In this document: positions 1 to 11,835 of the stretch, piece by piece
How positions within the stretch are numbered: the stretch's first letter is position 1
Layout: each line of letters starts with the position of its first letter
DNA from: Limnanthes douglasii subsp. nivea
Taxonomy: Eukaryota; Streptophyta; Magnoliopsida; Brassicales; Limnanthaceae
Reading direction: 5' to 3'
NCBI GenBank assembly: GCA_036936605.1
Contig: JAUPFV010000001.1
Coordinates: 72,807,910-72,871,909 of the forward strand
DNA length: 64,000 nt
Program-made: the position numbers and the translations under genes
The notes under the pieces: generated by a model
Databases searched by the model: none
Seen by the model: only the letters and a program-made list of their open reading frames with translations
Told to the model about the DNA's origin: nothing

Positions 1-59
1 ATTTTATATAATACCCAATCCAATATATATATAAAAAAAAATATAAAAAAATCACATAC

Positions 60-429
60 CTCATAGGCTTCATTGATGGTCTGAAAATTAACACCACAAC
101 TGCTTCCTCTGCAAACATCAGGATGATACTGCAAAAACATCAAAAACCCTAATCAGTCGAAAAAAAATCTACACAACAAAAAAGAAACAAAACCCAGAAA
201 TCGAATAGCTAGAAACCTGAAGAGCAAGTCTTCTAAACGCTTGCTTAACCTCAGACTCAGTCGCACCACGGTGAACCTTCAATGTCTTGTAGGGATCCAT
301 AACTGATGACGATGAAGAACACGAAACCCCAACTCTAACTCTGTTTTGTGTTTTCTTCTTCTTTCGGTCTTTCAATTGAATCCACGAAGAAGAAACCTTT
401 CCACCAATAAACCCAGTAACAGCGGCCAT
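60..429 (-). CDS. J8: DnaJ8-like chloroplast J-domain protein, 5' part (two exons)
   Basis: Small J-domain co-chaperone of the plant chloroplast DnaJ8 type, expected to stimulate stromal Hsp70. I start it at the ATG at 429-427 ([11 protein letters not shown]), which follows no other in-frame ATG. Exon 1 (429-217) gives a Ser/Arg-rich, acid-poor N-terminus typical of a chloroplast transit peptide. It then enters the J domain with [10 protein letters not shown] and the helix [15 protein letters not shown] donor at 216-215 and an AG acceptor at 130-129 join it in frame to exon 2 (128-60). Exon 2 reads [19 protein letters not shown] and contains the essential HPD motif. The [13 protein letters not shown] and FQTINEAY strings are those I know from Arabidopsis J8. 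Exon 2 ends at a GT donor at 59-58, and the rest of the gene lies beyond the left edge. Both exons are free of stops, so the gene looks alive. Confidence 0.85.
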
Positions 430-568
430 TGTAATCCACAAACCACCAATAAAAATCGAATCTTTATAAAGTGTTTAGGCTAAAAAGAGTATTAAAACAG
501 CGTTTGGAAATAGAAATAGAAATAGAACTGGTTATAAAATTGTTGAAGAGGAGAGATTTACGGGTCTA

Positions 569-577
569 TATTTATAG
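569..577 (-). promoter_or_regulatory. TATA box of the J8-like gene
   Basis: The minus strand reads CTATAAATA about 140 bases upstream of the J8 ATG. This would give a 5' leader of roughly 110 bases, normal for a plant gene. The match is by motif and position only. Confidence 0.5.
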
Positions 578-619
578 CGAAGGAAGTAGCTCTCTCGTTA
601 TGGTTTTCGTGTTTATCCA

Positions 620-1504
620 CAAGACAATGACGTGTCTAGTAGAGAGAGAAGAGTATGAACAGTCGCGTGCTTATCTATTCGTGTTTCTTTGTCCGAGTCA
701 GATTCGGAGAACAAATCACATTTTAAATGTTTCGGATCCAAACTAGACGGTTTCTTTTGGGTATATTCCATTTCCGTTTATACTTACTGTTTTTGTCTTT
801 TGGATCCTTGACTTTTTACTTTTTATTAAAAGGGGATATAGTTTTTTTTTTTCCAAATAAATTCCTTAATTTGAGAAAAGAAATAGTCTTTTATAACTTT
901 TGTACGAGGAAAACAATCTTCTCGATTAGGGAAATCAAGAACTGTTAACATTTTTGGAGAACTTAATCTTCGGTTTATAATTCTATTTTAAGAACCAAAA
1001 TCGACAAAGAATGGAAATGAACTTGTAGAGTTGGTAAGAAACCGAATCGATAAAATCGATAGTGGATAAAACCAATATAGAAAAAAACGGTTAAAGTTGA
1101 TGAACGGATAAAACTGATAAAAAATCGAACTAATAAAACCGTCGCAAACCGATTTTTTTTAATATTTATTTAGAATAAGATATATATCTTGTCAAAATTA
1201 ATAATTAATTTTAATTTTTAATAATTTAAAAATTAGCGTCTAAGTTTTTATATTTTTTAGGCCTACTAATAACGGACCTAATCAGAATCGAACCAAAGCT
1301 GAACGAATTTGAACCGAATCGGATTAAAAATTTAACGATCCGATCCAATTTGTTTTAAAAAAAACCCGAAAGTTTAACTATCCAATCCGAACCAATAAAT
1401 TTTAAAAAATCGATTTATTTCTGTCAAAATCCGGACCGAATATTTGTGAATAATATATAGTGAATTGGTGTATTAACCGTTGTGAAAGATACCTTTTAGT
1501 ATAA
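620..1504. other. AT-rich intergenic DNA with degenerate AACCGAAT-type repeats
   Basis: No gene is seen. From about 960 to 1445 the sequence is rich in loosely repeated strings such as AACCGAATCG, GAACCGAA and ATCCGAACC, mixed with AT tracts. Such degenerate strings often mark old subterminal repeats of DNA transposons in plants. No terminal repeats or target duplications could be found here, so no element is called. Confidence 0.4.
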
Positions 1505-1985
1505 ATGGAATATATCATGGAAAAGTTGATAGCAGAAAATTGAAATCCATATAAATTATGAGGGTATATTCATTTACAAGCGACCGGTAAGACGTGGCAA
1601 ACTGACAATGACTTATTTTACTATTATCTTTTTTTCTCTGTTTTGGATAAGATTAGATGATCAGTGATTCGTTAAAATGGAGAGGGAACAGCCAATCTGT
1701 GTAGGTAATCGAAAACAAAACAAACCGCCCTTAATTTTAAAGGAATGGATATGGTTACGTGCATCTTTATCCAATTCTATGTACTTTTTGCGATATATCG
1801 GTAAATGACAACATTTTATCCAGGAAGATTATTACATTGGGTTAGGTCCGTCTTACTATTTATCAGTTTGGTTAGTGTAAGAATGGTCGCCTACGTATAT
1901 AAACATTTGGTTTCCGATGAGTGAGAAAAAATTCCAACAAGAAAACAAAAAAATATGATGATTAAACATTTTAATTAAGGATTGA
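1505..1985 (+). repeat. Dispersed 480-bp repeat, copy 1
   Basis: This stretch aligns over its full length with 22143-22628 in the same orientation, at about 80-85 per cent by eye with only short indels. Shared blocks include GACGTGGC and CAACTGACAATGA, ACAGCCAATCTGTGT, GGATATGGTTACGTGC, CTTTATCCAATTCTATGTAC, CGATATATCGGTAAATGA and, near the end, TATAAACATTTG before TTTCCGATGA. It has CCAAT-like, ACGT-core and TATA-like strings in promoter-like order, but no ORF follows either copy. It may be a non-autonomous element or a duplicated promoter remnant. Confidence 0.75.
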
Positions 1986-4542
1986 AAAAAATTCAAAATA
2001 ATAAACAAAATTATCGTACAAGTAAAATTTAAATCAATACAATATTCGTTTCATTTTTCAATATGTCCTAAAAGTGCAAAAGCATGAAACACCAATTTCA
2101 GTTTCGCAAATAACAAACAGCAAAAGCTTAAGTTAGTCAATCTAATAAATCAGAACCAAACATTAGTACCAAACAAAAATATAATATAGTGAACATCCGA
2201 CACTGATAGATACCAAACATAAAGTTGTGCAACTTTCGGTACAACTAAAATTTAATATGTGACGCACTCAATTCATAAATGAAATAAGAAAATTATCATT
2301 TATTCGGCCATCTCCAAAGGATTATATCATCTACACCTAACTAACAAAATTTCAAAAAACTATAAAACAAAAAGTAAATAAACCAATAAACAATATAGAT
2401 AATAATGCTTCACATTAAAAAAAATGGTCAGAATAATGTAAGGAGCGTTTAGTAGTGGAGCTGCAATTAAAAACTCAATCTATATTTTCTCCAACTTCAG
2501 AGGCAAGAGCATTTCTTTGGATTGGATAGTAAAACTATAGAAAGAAAGAAACATGGAAAAAAAGTTTGAGAAAAAAAATAAAAAGCGTATTATTATATAC
2601 TTAGCTAGTATTTAGGGTATTATTGGGTCTTAAATGGTAAATAGTTGATTTAAATGGATATATTTCAAAATTCATGAAAATATGAGTATTACGTGGATAC
2701 TACTTTTGCTTTTGGATATTAAATGATACTAAACCTTTAAATTTATTTTAGATTACATTTAATAATTATTTAATTTAAAATAAATTTGAATTTATTAATT
2801 TTTAGGACATATATGGAATTGTTAAATTCTAACCGCATAAATAATTGTTTGAACCTATGGTAATATTTTATTTGTGGACGTTTCTCTGTTTTCTAGCTGA
2901 AGATTGAATATTATATTTATCGACATAAAAAACAACAAAATCGTGATGTATAGGATTTAAAAATATGATAAATATAGCCATTCAAAATTGTTAGTCTGAT
3001 CGTTATATTTGTCTTAAAATTAATTTTCATCGGTCTTTTACTTTAGTTACTACGACAACACGAGACCTTTTTCTACAACTGTATCAAGAATACCCACTTG
3101 AATATATTAGTCAATGTGTAAAGGTTTCTACCACTGAAACCATGATATGCACTTATATTGGTAAGGTTTCGTTAAAATTCTTCATCATTGTAGAGGGTTT
3201 CAGTAGGCGAGGTCCTTTATCGGTAACAATGTTACTTGTATGAGAATGAATACGTTAAAATGAGCATGTCTCGTTAACTGAGACCAAATACTTTATGGAT
3301 GAATTATGTACGAGGTATTGCGTTGACATACTCGTTTTGATCATATCAAACGAATTAGTATATTTAAAAATAAGTATATATGTCATCACATGATATATGT
3401 TTTTACTGGAACTCGTCGTAGTCCTTCAATTTAAAACAAAATATAGAGTAAAAAAATTACACGACGAGGTATAATTTGGTTGTTTTTATTAAAGATAAGA
3501 TGCGTTGAACATCAAAAAATGATTGGAGATATAATAACGTTTCGTTTCGTATATCGTACTTTTGATGTGACATACAAAATTATGATTTGTTAAACTCACG
3601 ATGGATCAACGATTAGAGGGAAAGCATGTATTGATGGGACGTGTTATGATATATTTGGAGCTTTGATGTGACATAAGCACTTACAAATCGTCGATACTCA
3701 TTCTACATCAACGAGGGAGATCAAATGTTTTGTAGGTATATCTATGTATGTGTTCTTATTTTTTATTTTACATCCTCTTACTACTTTTGTAATTTTCTAT
3801 ATATAATCCATTGAGTTTTCTAACTTCATTCATTTATCATTTTGCTCATCACTTTCATCTATTTACTTGTTTTTTTTTCTTTTTCTCAACATTTGTTATA
3901 GCCTCGCAGTGTTGCTAGCCTTTTCCAAACCTATTTACCTCATCTTCTCTACATACTTGGCTTAGTATTGCTCTTAATTTTTAAAATATCATTATATTTT
4001 ATGTGTTGTCATCATACAAAGTAAGAGTTAGATTTTAAAACTAATATGATTCTTGAATACGTTTGTCGTTGACGATGACTCAAAAATAACCAAACATATG
4101 GTCCGCTTGGAAACTTAGATAATTCATCAAGTAGTGCATACAAAAGAATGTTAAAATTATTATGTTGTGAATCTAATAATCACTCATCAATTAATTACAA
4201 TAGGACGTGCGTCGTGCCTTTGTTCTACCTTCGGTATAACACCCGTTCAAGACTAAAACGATGTTACGAGCGAGATGGTTAACTCGATTCAGTTTGTATC
4301 TACCATAACTATTTATCTTTGTAACACGTCTATTGAGGGCCATATGCCTACGGTCTCGTCAACATCAAAGAATCTTACTCCCATGAATGCTTCCACTTTT
4401 AGAACCAATAATAGTCCCAAACGAGGTGTTATCGCATATAAAATTTTATTTAACTGATTATTTTTGTCACGTCCCAAAGTTATATATACTTATGAAAGTT
4501 GAATATTGAGAATATGCGTCACAAATGGGATATCCATTGGAT
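1986..4542. other. AT-rich DNA without a recognisable gene
   Basis: I see only short ORFs with no recognisable domains. A TGTCACGTCCC string at 4465 resembles the start of some plant Ty3/gypsy LTRs. No polypurine tract precedes it and no partner copy was found, so it is not called. Confidence 0.5.
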
Positions 4543-4550
4543 ATCGTACT
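4543..4550. repeat. Target site duplication of the hAT element, left
   Basis: ATCGTACT lies directly outside the left terminal inverted repeat. It matches GTCGTACT outside the right one at 7 of 8 bases. Eight bases is the diagnostic target-duplication length of the hAT superfamily. Confidence 0.75.
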
Positions 4551-4566
4551 TAGTGGCGTAGCCTGG
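4551..4566 (+). repeat. hAT terminal inverted repeat, left
   Basis: TAGTGGCGTAGCCTGG; 11 of 16 bases match the inverted right end at 7697-7712, including the GGCG core and the AGC that follows. Confidence 0.65.
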
Positions 4567-4894
4567 ATCAGAACATTGTGGTGTCATGGACTTTATGATC
4601 GAATGAGCATATATATATATATAAATTAAAATAAAATACAAAAGGGTTATAACAAATGGTTTATATTGAAATTTTAAATATTGAATTGTCGGTGTCATGA
4701 CATAATGTACGTTACATAAATAACTAAAATGTGATTAGGAAAAACGAAAATAAAAACATAGATCTAAGTTAATTCTACTTGTACTTTTCTCTTACTCATA
4801 GTTTGAAAATGTTGAAGGATAGTTGTGTTACTAATCGTGGTAAATACCTCTTTTTCCACAAATGTTACCAAACAACTATTAAGCTATAGATCGC

Positions 4895-7189
4895 TCATTC
4901 TATTCTCAAATCATTCTTCATATAATTCATTCCTGAGAAAACTCGCTCAACACTCTCCGTTGCTACGGGTAAAAGCAAAGCCAACTTCAAAAGCTCATAA
5001 ACCCAATTGAAGATTTTATATTTTTTTCTATTCGCAATTATCCTAGAAAGTTCAGCAAGTCTTTTCAAATTGGAAAATCTAGCATCTTTCCTGACACTCC
5101 TAATATAACACTCAAATTGGTTTGTCAAAACTTCATCATCAACATCAGAAAACTCAATTGGGTACATTCTCGTCATTCTCAATAATAATTTACTATCAAA
5201 ATATTCAAATGAAGAGCACAGACTCAAGCATGCAATATATTTCAACAACTCAGTATTTTCCATATTAAACATCTCATTCAACTCTTTTAATTGCATATCT
5301 AAAATATTCATGAAGCAATCAAACTTGTAGTGATTCAAATTAGAAACAACATGAGCTAAATGCATAGATTTCATACCTTTCACATATTGTGCCTTCATGT
5401 CAGGAATGTCAACACTCAAGTTGTTAGAAGATGACACAATTTTATCCAAAAACATTTCCCAACTGTAATTTCGCATCTCTTGTAATCGATCTTTACTTAT
5501 TGAAACAAGGTCCAAAGCGTTCAAAATATCTTGATAAGCCCTTTGCAACGTTAAAGACAATTCATTTGTCACCCCTAATACATCATTCATTAAATACAAC
5601 ATGAAAATAAAATCAAACGTTTGCATCACAGTTAATAAGGTATTTGCTTCTCCATCCAAGAACTTCAATTACTGGAGAAAACAATTCCATCAAACTAATA
5701 AGTGTCCTATAGTGAGAACCCTACCTTGTGTCACCAGCTCTTACAAGAGACATCTTTTGATTCAATCCGCGACTAGTTTCGACAAATCCCCCTTCTATCA
5801 AATGTGTAACTTGATTTGCTTGATAGTCTCGAAGTAAATCCTGAAGTTTGTTAGATGACTTAATGACATTAACAGCACGTGTAACAACTCTAAAAAGCCA
5901 TTTCACACCAACGTGTTCTCTTAAAACTGCAATAAGTGGCAATTGCAATTGGTGAGCAAAACAATGCACATAATAAGCATTAGTATTATCCTTTTGGATC
6001 AAAGTTTTCAAACTTCCAAATCTACCACGCATGTTGATTGCCCCATCATATCCTTGTTCTCTAATTTTAGACATAGATAATTTATATCCACACAACAAAC
6101 TTTTAAGAGCATTTTTAGTGATATTTTACTAGTGTCTTGGACATGAACTAGTCCAATAAATCTTTCCATAACAAACCCTTTCTCATCAACGAAACGCAAA
6201 ACAACCGCCATTTGTTCTTTATCAGAGCAATCTCCAGATTCATCAACTAATACAGAAAAATTACCATATCCAATTTCTTTGACAATTTTGTTAACTGTTT
6301 CGACTGCACAAGCATTCACAAGCTCCTTTTGAATATAAGAAGAAGTCATATTATGATTTTTCTGAGCATTTTTTTAACATAACTCCTATTTATTCTGATC
6401 AAACCAAAAACGTCTAATAACTCAAGAAAGTTTCATTTATATGAAGAAGTTTTAGATTCATTATGTCCACGAAATCCCAAACCACATAGTAAAAGATATT
6501 TAGCAGCTATAAGTGATGCATTCAATCTCACAAGATAATCAGCTTTCTATTTGTCACTTTGCTTTTTTAAAGAAGCTTCAATACTTTGTTGAGGCATCAT
6601 AAGAGATTCACATTTTGTCAGTGTAAAGTTATGTTGATTACCAACATGGATTTTTAGTCTTCTTTTCTTATTCCAACTTTGAAACCCTTTCTTTCCAGAA
6701 AAACTCTCTTCACTACTAGTGACACACTCATTTTTGCGTAAATAACAAGGCAAACAATTGACAGAGTTATTTTGTTCACTGTATTTTAACCAACTTGAAT
6801 ATAAATAAAACAAGATGAACAAATGCATGTGGTTTACCATTAAAATTTATAGGAGAATATTTCTCCAGACAGGGTTGAGTTGGACCCCTTAAAAGATAAG
6901 CTCTTCTTACCGAGTCTTGAAGATCTGGATGGAAGCTAGAGAATGGGTCTCTTTTCCCTGGATCAACCTCCAAATGTTCCCAATTTTTAGATTGGTCTTT
7001 GACTTCAAGTTGTGAATTATTGTCCACCGAAATATGAGCTTCTGGAATAACAACTTCATCATGTGTTTCTTCGCGGTTAACTTGAGTAATTAAATTAGAC
7101 ACATTTGTATTTGCTCCTTTATATTTAGGAGTTTGTTTAAAATATCTATGCATCCTATAATGACAGTCATAAAAAAGTTCAATCAACAA
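4895..7189 (-). pseudogene. hAT transposase, TTF-type zinc finger / DUF4371 family, broken
   Basis: Transposase of the plant zinc-finger MYM-type-1-like hAT group, read in pieces on the minus strand. 7189-6840: N-terminal region ending DPGKRDP, SSFHPDLQDSVRRAYLL, then the TTF-type zinc finger (CLPCYL). 6547-6349: helical region with LLLCGLGFRGHNES. 6349-6008: first catalytic Asp in SVLVDESGDCSDKEQ. 6098-5721: second Asp in the family motif GYDGAINMRGRF. 5668-4895: helical domain and the C-terminal dimerisation motif LPVATESVERVFSGMNYMKN. At least three breaks separate the pieces: a frameshift near 6790, stops between 6547 and 6349, and a stop at 5721 followed by a frameshift near 5670. The C-terminus also lacks a proper end. 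The open blocks are still well conserved, so the copy is moderately old. Confidence 0.85.
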
Positions 7190-7402
7190 TAAAATTTAAA
7201 CTCAATCTTTTTAACTAGTGAATAATAACATAAGACATGTAGCAAAACTTCAACTTTGAAAATTAAGAACATAAAATATAATAAATACCTTAGTGTTTGA
7301 AGCTGAAAATCAGAAGAAATCAAGAAAATAATTTGCAGCTTGTAGTTAGAGTTTTCTAAATGATAGTAGAAAGAAAATACTTTATTTTGTAGTTAGGGTT
7401 TA

Positions 7403-7428
7403 ATATATATATATATATATATATATAT
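7403..7428. repeat. (AT)n microsatellite
   Basis: An uninterrupted AT dinucleotide run inside the hAT element, upstream of the transposase. Confidence 0.9.
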
Positions 7429-7696
7429 GAGAAAAAAAATATAAATTGATATTATATATATTTTGAAAATATAATAATCGACTAATATATAGGTATAGGA
7501 TAAAATCTACTTATTTATATATATATAATATATGATAAGAACGAGATAAAATATGTAAGATGAAGAATCGAACCCATGACCATGGGTTCTTTGGGTTGAT
7601 TTTTTCCATGGAGACCGGTGTTTATATGCTTTTATGCAGGTATAAAATATTTTAGTTTTGGAATCCGGTAGGTTCCTCGGACCTCACAAACACCCA

Positions 7697-7712
7697 CCCA
7701 GCTTCGCCTATA
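7697..7712 (-). repeat. hAT terminal inverted repeat, right
   Basis: Read on the minus strand it begins TATAGGCGAAGCTGGG, the imperfect inverse of the left end at 4551-4566. Confidence 0.65.
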
Positions 7713-7720
7713 GTCGTACT
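7713..7720. repeat. Target site duplication of the hAT element, right
   Basis: GTCGTACT, matching ATCGTACT at 4543-4550 except at the first base. Confidence 0.75.
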
Positions 7721-8700
7721 ACTAATGCATTCATAAATAAATTTACTAAAAGGTGTAAAAGATGATTTTTCTTCCATAGTATATTATATTAGAATATTCG
7801 GTTCTTAAATATTTGAAACTTTTGAGGAATTTGGTTATCTTAATAGGTTTCCCAATCATCTTGTATATTCATGTCATCTATTTTTAGTGATTTTTGTTAA
7901 AGATCACAAATATACGGTTTACACCTGCTTTTAATCATAACTAGGATCGTAGCTTTGTCTACATAAATAAAAATCAGAAATTCTCCTCTCGAGAGAAAAA
8001 AATATGAATATTACGAAGATGGTCAATTACAAGCAAGGAAGGTATTGAACCGTAGTGTACATATGTTTGTGTTTTTTAGGTCTTGTTTGGAGGAATAAAT
8101 TATCAAAGAGAGAAACATAAGATAATTAGAGAGAAATATACAAAATGTATTAATCAATAAGAAATGAATCAACTTTCCTAATGAGAGGAGGTGTCTTTTT
8201 ATAGTGCATGTAATGGGTCTCACATATCTAACAAATGACTAATTATGGTCATTTCCCCCCAAATAATAATTAATTATAAATAGATCTTTTATTAGTGCAC
8301 TATTGTCATATTTCTCCTATGAAGTCTTCTTTACAACAAATTACTCTTTGATTTCTCATATCTTATTTTCCACTCCTATGATTTTCCCCTTATTAGTATC
8401 CCACAGTCTTTGTGAAGATGTTCGAGCAATGACTATAGTTTGCCAACACTTCGATTTATCCAAGACCGTTTCTCTCATCGGACTTACAATGTTGTTGTTA
8501 ACCTCTCATCGGATTTTACTGACATATTTTTCAAAGAATTATTTTTATTGTTAGCATGTGTCAATATTTTTTGGGTATGATTTCAGAATTCTCTAACACA
8601 AGTTAGTGTATCGTTTTTTGAGAATGTCGTATGTTGTCGATTGATATGGTCAGTTGTCGTTTTTAGAGAGAGAATTTTCAAAGAAATTTTGAGAGAGAGA
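7721..8700 (-). other. Possible LTR of the old Tat-like element (minus orientation)
   Basis: No gene is seen. On the minus strand 8300-8030 holds CACTATAAAAAGACACC followed by runs of TCTCTC before a splice-poor AT stretch. This resembles in layout the LTR of element D at 29.7-30.2 kb (TATA box, then a TCTCTC-rich leader). It lies just outside the accessory ORF of the old Tat-like element, where its 3' LTR should be. Borders and a second copy could not be fixed. Confidence 0.3.
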
Positions 8701-8735
8701 AGTGGTTTATTCCTAGTGGATTTCCCATCTTAGAT

Positions 8736-11169
8736 TTGTTTTATATTAGTCAAAAGGTCGAGGAGAGACGAGTTTCTTGGTTGTACGTTGAACCAGAACC
8801 TCAACCAATTGTTACCACATATTACGGTATCTGGCCTCTACCTAACAATTCATTCGACGCGATAATCCTCTCGAATATTTCTTCTTTTCCCTCCAATCAC
8901 ACTTGCTTAGTAATTGCCAAGGGTGACTGTAATACTCCCATGGGTGACAAGAAAAAATACGTTGGGTCCTTGAAAGACAAAACTTCGAAGTGAAAACGAG
9001 CCCCATGTGGAAAAAACTCATACCCAAGCCCCATCAGATATTCTGACTACTCCATCTGCTACACCAAATACCACTCCACGTCTTACTCCTAAAGCCCCCA
9101 TTCGGAAGTTAAAAAATACTAATGTTGTTCCTGTAGTGAAACGATCCTTTAAACCTATCTAAGAAATAGAGTCAAGTGCTTTAACTGATGACTTCCTGTA
9201 AATGTAGACCCCAACATTTCCAGTATTTCTCAATCCAAATAGATTGCTGATGTTGAGAAAACCATAGTACCACATTCTGATGAAGAAGAGCTAGAAGTCT
9301 CAAGCCCTCATATTCCTGAGGAAAAATCTCCTCTAAAAAATAAAGCCAAATCGAAGGTATACCATACTTCACTTCATTCACATATCGACGCTCTTATTGG
9401 TAACAATCTCTGAGTCGTTGAAAAAACATATTCTAGCCTTGTATAAGGTAAAATATAAATACTACAATGTATCCGATGAGGCTAAGATGATGGCCCAACA
9501 CGTAATCCCTACTTCAATTACCATCCGATTTCCGACTATTGGGTAGACGCCTTTGTCAGTTCAAGATCATGAACTGATTGTTTATCCTGAGATTTTAAAT
9601 TGGGGGCTCCAATTTCCTCTGGACCATGTCTTTGTCCAATATTTCGAGGTGGTCGACCTTTATCTGACACAAGTTGGACCCAATATGTGGTTTACCTTAA
9701 TGACTTGTATAATGGCATCTCAGATATCGGGGATAAAATTTTCTCTGGAACAATTCGTCGGTCTTACTAGGGTTGCGAAGAATCCATAATTCCTATTTTA
9801 CTCTTTAGCTATTGGGAATAAAATCAAAATCATTGAAACCTTCTTGAGCTTATAAAAAATGGAAGAAACAATTTTTCTTTATCTCTGGTCCTTGGAGACT
9901 GAATTTGATTCTACAGTTGACAAACAACACAAATTATCCCAAAAATGGACGAACCAAGGTACTTATTTATTTAATCTTTTTATTTTTCTTCTATTTTTCT
10001 TCTTCTCTTCTAATGCATTTTATTGTTATAAAAGCAATGACAAAGGTGTCTAAACCATTTATGGATCATGTACCCGAAAAGACATAATTTTTTTTCCAAA
10101 CTAAGTAAGTGGGCTAAGACTTCTTGGTCCAACTAATTCCATCATTGCTTTACTCCAACCAATCTCGCTAAGAGTCATCTTTGGAAGGCTGATCCATCCA
10201 AACACCTGTCTTTACAAGAGCTCATAGTTCCTCTTAATCAAGACGAGGTATTAAATAGATTAAAAGCTCATGATGTACTCGTATTTCTACCTTCGAGGGC
10301 TAGAGCTCAGAGCCATCTCAAAAAAAGACATTGGTGATTCTTCGAGAGAAGATGAAGCTCCAGAGACTTTTGACCTCGTAGTCCAAGACACCGATGCTGA
10401 TGTTGAGAAAATAAGTCCTATTGAGAAGAAAGGTTCCAAAATACCATCTCAAGAAAATCTTCCCAAAAAGATACGTTAACAGAAATTGAAGGAAGATGTT
10501 CAAAAGGATACCAAAAACATCATGTCCTCGAAAAATGAAGTTGTTGATCATGGTTTGCCCTCCCCGGAAAAAGTTGTCAACGAATCAAATTCCTCTCAAC
10601 TTCCAAATGACGAGTCGGTTGTTCAAGATCATGAAGGTAATGTTTCTCGGGAGGATAATTCTTTGATGACTATTTCGTTCGAAGTCGGTTCCTCATCTGA
10701 GTCATTCGAAATCCCTCTCTGTGATGTCTTTTCTCTTCGTATTCGTAAAATTCTTCGCTCCTAGGTTATTCTTGGAAACAAAATGCATTATTTAAGAGAT
10801 CGAAAAAACCATTATAAACCAAAGTTTTTAAAATCAAAATCAAAGATTGAGGAACTTGCATAAGAACTCTCGATAGTTCAAGAACATGCCGTCATAATTT
10901 ACAAGAAGCTCACTTGTGCAGAAGATTATATTAAGATTTCCGACAAGTGTTGTCAATAAGAAATAGATATTTACGCTGAGCAAAACGCCCGTAAATAATT
11001 TCTTATTAAGGCTTACAAGGAGGGGAATGATAAGGCATCGTCTGACTTCGAACGAGGTGTTAAGGACTTGGAGAAAGCCTTAAAAGAAAAGCAGGACCTT
11101 CAAGTCCAAGCTGAGATTGATAAAAAAAGTTTATCTTGAAGCCTATGATGCCAAATGTGTTGCTAAAGT
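8736..11169 (+). pseudogene. Accessory (antisense-type) ORF of an old Tat-like retrotransposon, first part
   Basis: This is a decayed plus-strand reading region homologous to the accessory gene of elements A (17790-20733, minus) and B (57230-60077, minus). Pieces in order: a Pro/Thr-rich linker (9020-9130); a block with LNWGLQFPLDHVFVQYFE and WFTLMTCIMASQISGI at 9590-9730, matching the putative gypsy-type transposase domain of A; VFLPSRARAQ at 10290; an acidic stretch at 10480-10730; and a Lys/Glu-rich coiled-coil at 10800-11160. Many stops and frameshifts are present. The frame stops at 11169, where element A is inserted, and resumes at 21541. If the accessory gene is antisense as in A and B, the parent element lies on the minus strand. 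Confidence 0.65.
11165..11169. repeat. Target site duplication of element A, left
   Basis: AAAGT just before the 5' LTR; AAAAT follows the 3' LTR (4 of 5 bases equal). Confidence 0.6.
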
Positions 11170-11547
11170 TGATGAGTCTGGATAACTTCACCACTGCCCA
11201 CTGAGATATCCAGACAAGGACAATTCGGACATAAAGTTCCCACTGAACTATCCGAACAGGACAAAAGTATTAAATAACTAAACACCTTTTGACTAAGCTA
11301 GGTGCTAATCAGCTTATTAAGTGAATGGGTCCTTAAACTTGACCCGGTTTCACAACTTGACCCGAAAGCCCATGGATCCATAATTAAGGGTATAAATACC
11401 CAACTAGTTTCATTAAAGAGGGTAATGAACATTTAATACAACCAGGCAGCTTAAATCTCCCACTACAAAAAACCTAAACATTTAATACTCTTAAAACTCT
11501 CCAAACCACTTGACAAAATTACCATCAACTTAAAATAAACCACACTA
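11170..11547 (+). repeat. Element A 5' LTR
   Basis: It starts TGATGAGTCTGG and has a TATA box TATAAATA at 11391-11398. The same 378-bp length is found in the 3' LTR. Confidence 0.9.
11391..11398 (+). promoter_or_regulatory. TATA box in the element A 5' LTR
   Basis: TATAAATA inside GGGTATAAATACCC. It is kept in the 3' LTR at 21381 and in the 5' LTR of element B at 50809, as expected for the genomic RNA promoter. Confidence 0.7.
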
Positions 11548-11550
11548 AAT

Positions 11551-11568
11551 TGGCGACCACAGTGGGAG
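11551..11568 (+). other. Element A primer binding site
   Basis: TGGCGACCACAGTGGGAG begins three bases after the LTR end with the TGG that pairs with a tRNA CCA end. The same string follows the LTR of element C at 22986. Confidence 0.8.
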
Positions 11569-11835
11569 CAGAAGGTGCCTGAATCTAGCATTCAAAACGA
11601 GCAAGAAAAACCAGTTCGGATGAATCCGGACGAGCAAGCAATTCCACCACCTCTGGTGGAGGTTGTGGGAGAAAACAACGAGTACACGACCGAATAGTGA
11701 GACAAGTTGAAAGCTGAAATAGAAGCATTGAGGGCCACTAGAAAGGCATAGATTGGCTTAAAAGAAAAGTCAAAAGCGTCAGCCATTCACGATACTGACA
11801 ACCCAAGGGAGAACAACCCATCAGCAAAGACTCAT

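Larger units (their letters stand above)
4551..7712 (-). mobile_element. hAT DNA transposon, decayed autonomous copy
   Basis: The element is 3,162 bp, bounded by imperfect terminal inverted repeats (4551-4566 and 7697-7712) and an 8-bp target duplication with one mismatch. The left end begins TAGTGGCGTAGCCTGG. The right end, read on the other strand, begins TATAGGCGAAGCTGGG. Both resemble the GTGGCGGAGC ends usual for plant elements of the zinc-finger MYM/TTF-type hAT group. The only gene is a broken transposase on the minus strand. The element can no longer move by itself. Confidence 0.8.

Noticed and set aside
471..948. Two plus-strand ORFs upstream of the J8-like gene
   Set aside because: Low-complexity translation, overlapping the J8 leader and TATA box; no homology that I can name.
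4465..4542. LTR start suggested by TGTCACGTCCC
   Set aside because: No polypurine tract before it, no partner LTR and no internal region.
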